Below, piece by piece: positions 60,252 through 64,000 of a stretch of DNA of 64,000 nt. Position numbers and translations under genes: made by a program. Under the pieces are notes generated by a model, which saw only the letters and a list, made by a program, of their open reading frames with translations, searched no databases and was not told the origin of the DNA. The first letter of the stretch is position 1. Each line of letters begins with the position of its first letter. The stretch comes from G963667675 sp965197565 (GTDB taxonomy: Bacteria; Chloroflexota; Dehalococcoidia; Lucifugimonadales; UBA3495): assembly GCA_965197565.1 (NCBI GenBank), contig CBDANK010000002.1:372001-436000 (forward strand), read 5' to 3'.

Positions 60252-60562
60252 CTCGCACCTCCTTGCCGTATCGCTGTCACCGGGCCTAGACTGGTGTGAA
60301 CATCTTAGCACGTCCCTTCACGAAGGGCCAAACAATTGGAGCGGACAAGGCAACCACAAGGGTTGCCCCTACATTTCGCCATAGTGACCATCGTAGCGGC
60401 GCCTCTTGTGGGCGCCTGATGGCCGCACCAGTCAAAACGCGATTGCCCTGCCCTGCTATACTCGCCATCTTGACAAAAGGCACTGCTGGATATATTTTCC
60501 GCAACGGAAAATATCTATACTATTAGAGTTATTGCGGCAACGCTACTCGTTTTGGAGTGGAA
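60252..60562. other. divergent intergenic region with dispersed repeat R2
   Basis: No gene. Holds a repeat aggcaaccacaagggttgcc at 60348-60367, present at 37348 inside the MITE. Contains upstream regions of both the amidohydrolase and the adaptor gene. cggaaaatatc near 60505-60515 resembles part of a palindrome tttccgcaacggaaa (60496-60510). Confidence 0.5.
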
Positions 60563-62746
60563 ATGATAGCCTTGGACTTCAAAGGTCGCGCCATCTTGGT
60601 CCTGTTTACACTAGCGGGCATGATTATGCTGGTTGCTTGCGGGGCCTCGCCTCCCCCCACCGTTTCACCCTCCGGCCTTCCCGAACCGGTTGTGGTTGGT
60701 GTTGCCCCAGTTGCTATGGGCAATATCAGCGTGGCCACGGCTTACGCCGCCATAGTCGAAGAGAAAGATTCGGTCGACTTGGTGACCTTGGGAACAGGCA
60801 GGTTGGAGAAGTTGAACGCGGATGTCGGCTCTCAGGTCCTAAAGGGCCAGGTTATTGCGGAGCTGAGCCACGGAACGCTGGATGCCCAGCTTCAACAAGC
60901 CCTTGTAACCCTGCGCGGCGCCCAGGTTAACCTTGCATCAGTGCAGGCCGCTGCGGGGCCGGAACAGATCAAAGCGCAAGCACAGCTCGACGCAGCCGTG
61001 ACGGCCCTGGACCACTTGCGCAACCCACCGGATTTCGATGTGCAAGTGGCGAATAGTGCTGTCGCCGGTGCTCTGAGTAATCTGGAAGGCATGAAAACCA
61101 GGCTGAACCGGTTCTTGAACCCATCCGCGTCTGACCTACAGTCGGCGGCCGGCGACGTGTCGCAGGCTCAGAGCAACCTGGACAGCGCCAATACCCGGCT
61201 GGCAAAACTTCTGGACCCATCTCAATCTGATATACGGGCGGCGGAAACCGCCGTATCAATCGCTGAGATCAACCTGGATAGCGCAAAAATCGCTCTGGAC
61301 CAGCTTTTGAATCCCACTGCGGCCGCCTTGGCGGCTTCTCAAGAGGCGGTGGTAAACGCCCAAAGTAAGTTGAGCGACGCGGAATCGGCGGTCAACGCGG
61401 CCATAACCGGCGAGTTGGCCACACGTTCCTTATCGGCAGAGTTGAAGAGGGCCTGGGACACATTGCTGGACGCCAGAGAGCGCAAACAGGCCGCCTCGGC
61501 GACCCTGCTCAATCCAGCCCTCAGTTCGGGGCTAACCGCCGCCCAACTGAATGACGCTCAGCAGGACGTGGTCAGATACCAGGAGACCATCACCAATCAA
61601 CTGGAGGTGATAACCTCAACCTCGGTGATTCCAGAGCGCATAAACACTGCGATGTTAGCCGAGAACTCTGTGGCGACCGCTTTAGAAACCCAGGAGGAAG
61701 AGCTTAACGAGTTGCGAAACCCCAGCCAAAGCAGCATTGCCGTGGCCCGCAACAACGTCGCCATTGCCCAGGCTGCGGAGGACTCGGCACGGGACAAGCT
61801 CAACGATTTACGAAACGCTGACGCGAGCACCATTGCTCTGGCCCAGAACAACGTGGCGATAGCCCAAGCCGCTCTGAATTCAGCTATCGCAAGGCGTGAG
61901 GAGCTTCGGGACCCCAGCCAATCTGCCATAGCCCTGGCCCAGTTTGATATCGACACCGCCCAAGCCGAGTTGGACGCCTCCCAAGTAAATGTGGAGCTGC
62001 TGACCTTCATTGACCCGGCCGAATTGGCAGCGGCGGAGGCGGCGGTAGTGTCCGCTCAACAGGCTTTGGCTGTATCCCAGAAGCCCTTCACCGGATTCCA
62101 AATCGATGCAGCCCAGATAGCGGTGGACCAAGCCCAAGCCCAAGTGGAGCTGATTAATCAACAAATCGGCGAATTGCAACTCCTCGCTCCTTTCGATGGA
62201 GTAGTAACCCGGCGATGGCTCGCCCCCGGCGCCAAGGCCGATCCGAATACGCCCATCGTTACTGTAGCAAGTTCGGAGGTGGTGGTGTCTCTCCGCGTGG
62301 AGGAAACCGGCATCGGCTCTCTTAGAGAGGGACAGTTGGTTAGCTTCACCGGCCCGGCGTTGCCCGGCAAGGAAGTAGAATTGCGGGTCGACCGGATTGC
62401 CCCCAGCGGCGACGAGAAGACCTATACCTTCTTGGTACAGTTGACTCCAACGGGGACGTTCCCGGACCTGAGACCGGGGATGTCCGGCCAGGCTACTATT
62501 TTGACCCAGCGAGAGAACGCGGTGCTGGTGCCCAAGCAAGCTGTCCTTCGCCATTCAGGACAGCCCGCCATTTTCGTGATTCAGGATGATAAAGCCGTAC
62601 TGAGAAGGGTGGACGTGGGGCTCACTGACCAAAATAACATCGAGATCTTTGGCGGCATTCAGGTTGGCGAGCAGGTTGTGGTCTCCGGGCATAACCTGCT
62701 TAGCGAAGGAGACACCGTCAGCATTGTGGAGCCTCCCACAGCATAA
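60563..62746 (+). CDS. HlyD-type membrane-fusion lipoprotein with long coiled-coil repeats
   Basis: A 727-residue adaptor from ATG 60563 (ggag upstream). Signal peptide AILVLFTLAGMIMLVAC ends in a lipidated Cys. A first lipoyl half (RLEKLNADVGSQVLKGQVIAEL) is followed by a helical region of about 380 residues. It has imperfect repeats with NPS/DPS turns (for example NPSASDLQSA, DPSQSDIRAAE, NPSQSSIAVARNN, DPSQSAIALAQ). The second lipoyl half (LLAPFDGVVTRRWLAPGAKADPNTP) and a beta-barrel plus C-terminal domain (VPKQAVLRHSGQPAIFVIQDD) follow. The repeat region is longer than in most HlyD/AcrA proteins. Could be the periplasmic partner of the FtsX permeases 20 kb away, inferred only. Confidence 0.9.
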   Translation: MIALDFKGRAILVLFTLAGMIMLVACGASPPPTVSPSGLPEPVVVGVAPVAMGNISVATAYAAIVEEKDSVDLVTLGTGRLEKLNADVGSQVLKGQVIAELSHGTLDAQLQQALVTLRGAQVNLASVQAAAGPEQIKAQAQLDAAVTALDHLRNPPDFDVQVANSAVAGALSNLEGMKTRLNRFLNPSASDLQSAAGDVSQAQSNLDSANTRLAKLLDPSQSDIRAAETAVSIAEINLDSAKIALDQLLNPTAAALAASQEAVVNAQSKLSDAESAVNAAITGELATRSLSAELKRAWDTLLDARERKQAASATLLNPALSSGLTAAQLNDAQQDVVRYQETITNQLEVITSTSVIPERINTAMLAENSVATALETQEEELNELRNPSQSSIAVARNNVAIAQAAEDSARDKLNDLRNADASTIALAQNNVAIAQAALNSAIARREELRDPSQSAIALAQFDIDTAQAELDASQVNVELLTFIDPAELAAAEAAVVSAQQALAVSQKPFTGFQIDAAQIAVDQAQAQVELINQQIGELQLLAPFDGVVTRRWLAPGAKADPNTPIVTVASSEVVVSLRVEETGIGSLREGQLVSFTGPALPGKEVELRVDRIAPSGDEKTYTFLVQLTPTGTFPDLRPGMSGQATILTQRENAVLVPKQAVLRHSGQPAIFVIQDDKAVLRRVDVGLTDQNNIEIFGGIQVGEQVVVSGHNLLSEGDTVSIVEPPTA

Positions 62747-62822
62747 ACTACTACCGGATAAGTGCTTCATTCGACGAAAAATCAAAGTAATTGATAGTTT
62801 TTCGGTTCTAATATGATATATC

Positions 62823-62851
62823 TTGACAAGAAAATGGGTGTTGACTACACT
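62823..62851 (+). promoter_or_regulatory. sigma-70-type promoter for the DUF1501 gene
   Basis: ttgaca at 62823-62828, 17 bp spacer, tacact at 62846-62851. A full -35 match and a 4 of 6 match at -10. It lies about 155 bp before the GTG at 63007, which leaves a long leader or a second promoter. Confidence 0.45.
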
Positions 62852-63006
62852 TAGACTTGCTCTTACCGCGTTAATTATTGCTTTATTTAGACAGTACCGG
62901 ACCAAATAAGCATTTTCCGCGGGGCCGATGGCCTCAAGCGTCAACTAACCAAAACGAAGCGGTCATCTTCGCCCATCGCGTCGATTTCTCGGCCAGGAGG
63001 AAGCTA

Positions 63007-64000
63007 GTGACTAGCATTAAGCGCGACAAGTCTCTGGTGGTGATCCAACTCACCGGCGGCAACGACTACCTAAATACCGTGGTTCCCTATAACAACGGGC
63101 TCTACTACGATTACCGTCCAGTAGTCAACATTCCTTCCGACCAAGTGCTTCAGATAGATGGTCAAGTGGGATTTAACCCCAACATGGGCGCTATCAAACA
63201 GCTTTGGGATGAGGGCAAAGTAGCTATCGTCAATGGCATCGGCTACTACAATCCCAACCGCTCCCATTTCCGCTCCATGGACATCTGGCACACGGCGGAA
63301 CCCGACGCCATTGGCACCGAAGGGTGGCTGGGACGAGCGATCAGGGACCTGGACCCGGCGGGTGAAAATGTTTTGACCGGCATTCACTTTGGCCGGGGGT
63401 TGCCGCGGGCCCTGGGTTGCCGCGGCGTGCCAGTGGCCTCGGTGGGCGACCTGGAAACCTACGGTCTGTTCCCGGACTTGGCCGACGAGATGCTGCGTCA
63501 ATACACTCTGGAAGCCTTTGCCACGATTTACGGCGGGGACAAAGGCAAAGATGCGGTGATGGACTACCTGGGGCAGACCGGAGGAGACGCCCTCAAAGGC
63601 GCGGACATCCTTCGCACCGCGCCGGCCATGTACTCCTCTTCCGTGGAATACGCTCCCGATGCCTTGGCCCAAAACCTTAAGAGTATGGCCCAAGTGCTAT
63701 TTGCCGATTTAGGCGCGCGCATCTACTACACTACTCACGGCAGCTACGACACCCACTCCGGCGAAGTGCCGACCCACAATATGCTGTGGGACCAAGTCTC
63801 TAGATCAGTGGGCGATTTTACCGACGACCTAAGGGAACACGGTAGGGAAAACGACGTTGCGATACTAATATTCACTGAGTTTGGCCGGCGCATCAAGGAC
63901 AACGGCTCGGGCAGCGACCACGGCTCCGGCGGGGCGGCCTTCATAATCGGCGGAGCGGTCAACGGCGGCATGTTCGGTGAATACCCTTCCCTCAAAGAGG
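63007..64000 (+). CDS. DUF1501 protein, 3'-incomplete
   Basis: At least 331 residues, from GTG 63007 with aggaggaagcta upstream to the window end. Motifs: VVIQLTGGNDYLNTVVPY, NPNMGAIKQLWDEGKVAIVNGIGYYNPNRSHFRSMDIWHTAEP, YDTHSGEVPTHN and ILIFTEFGRRIKDNGSGSDHGSGGAAFIIGG. This is the DUF1501 (sulfatase-like fold, alkaline-phosphatase superfamily) family, often secreted by Tat. The visible start lacks a twin-arginine signal, so it may be cytoplasmic or start further upstream (no clear upstream start is open). Often paired with a DUF1800 gene, outside the window. Confidence 0.9.
   Translation, partial: MTSIKRDKSLVVIQLTGGNDYLNTVVPYNNGLYYDYRPVVNIPSDQVLQIDGQVGFNPNMGAIKQLWDEGKVAIVNGIGYYNPNRSHFRSMDIWHTAEPDAIGTEGWLGRAIRDLDPAGENVLTGIHFGRGLPRALGCRGVPVASVGDLETYGLFPDLADEMLRQYTLEAFATIYGGDKGKDAVMDYLGQTGGDALKGADILRTAPAMYSSSVEYAPDALAQNLKSMAQVLFADLGARIYYTTHGSYDTHSGEVPTHNMLWDQVSRSVGDFTDDLREHGRENDVAILIFTEFGRRIKDNGSGSDHGSGGAAFIIGGAVNGGMFGEYPSLKE

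Overview
The window is a GC-rich bacterial chromosome segment that looks like Chloroflexota, probably a SAR202/Dehalococcoidia-type marine or host-associated lineage. This is inferred from gene style, not from a marker gene. Supporting signs are lipoproteins whose lipobox is followed by Pro/Thr/Glu- or Ala/Glu-rich linkers, three separate ACMSD-type amidohydrolases, a DEAD-box helicase with an N-terminal CxxC zinc ribbon, a livGFHMK cassette, and many short dispersed palindromic repeats. No rRNA gene is present. The only tRNA seen is tRNA-Thr(CGT).

Positions 1-37 kb are an accessory region dense in mobile DNA and gene debris. In order it holds an IS21 end, an IS110 element, a DEAD-box helicase, a first truncated copy (A) of a small mobile-element module (4.0-4.6 kb), phage/plasmid-like small genes (5.3-8.1 kb), two adjacent IS630 elements, a wrecked IS3 element, a two-repeat CRISPR remnant fused to a decayed subtilisin-like protease, a third broken IS630, a DUF262 fragment fused to a flavin-oxidase tail, and a BrnT/BrnA toxin-antitoxin pair. 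Metabolic genes lie between: a homocysteine-methyltransferase-like protein, a carboxymuconolactone-decarboxylase-like protein, an amidohydrolase, a family-5 solute-binding lipoprotein, an SDR oxidoreductase and a frameshifted FAD oxidoreductase. Another cluster of orphan small genes (20.4-24.2 kb) is interrupted by an IS1182/IS5-type transposase. At 33-37 kb lies copy B of the mobile module with an AlpA-type regulator and a P4-type integrase next to tRNA-Thr, so copy B belongs to a tRNA-targeted integrative element.

Positions 37-64 kb look like stable chromosome with well-kept operons. An alpha/beta hydrolase and an MFS transporter are bracketed by inverted repeats of about 150 bp. Then comes an ABC export locus with two giant FtsX-type permeases (about 1,125 residues each) and two ATPases, the first ending in an AbrB-like segment. 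This runs into a branched-chain amino-acid-type importer (livG, livF, livH, livM, and a lipoprotein livK), then a DUF255/thioredoxin-fold protein, a SirB1-type protein, two divergent amidohydrolases, a large lipoprotein HlyD-type adaptor with many coiled-coil repeats (a possible partner of the FtsX exporter), and the start of a DUF1501 protein cut by the window end.

Several insertions can be dated relative to each other. Two IS630 copies sit in CTAG targets and keep the same C7 frameshift site. Three genes are broken by in-frame TAG codons. Mobile module A is cut off at a decayed lipoprotein gene. The strongest leads are the duplicated A/B module, the 244-residue orphan with its coupled 33-residue Cys-rich microprotein, the 48-bp perfect palindrome between integrase and alpA, and the fossil defence island at 12.9-17.4 kb.
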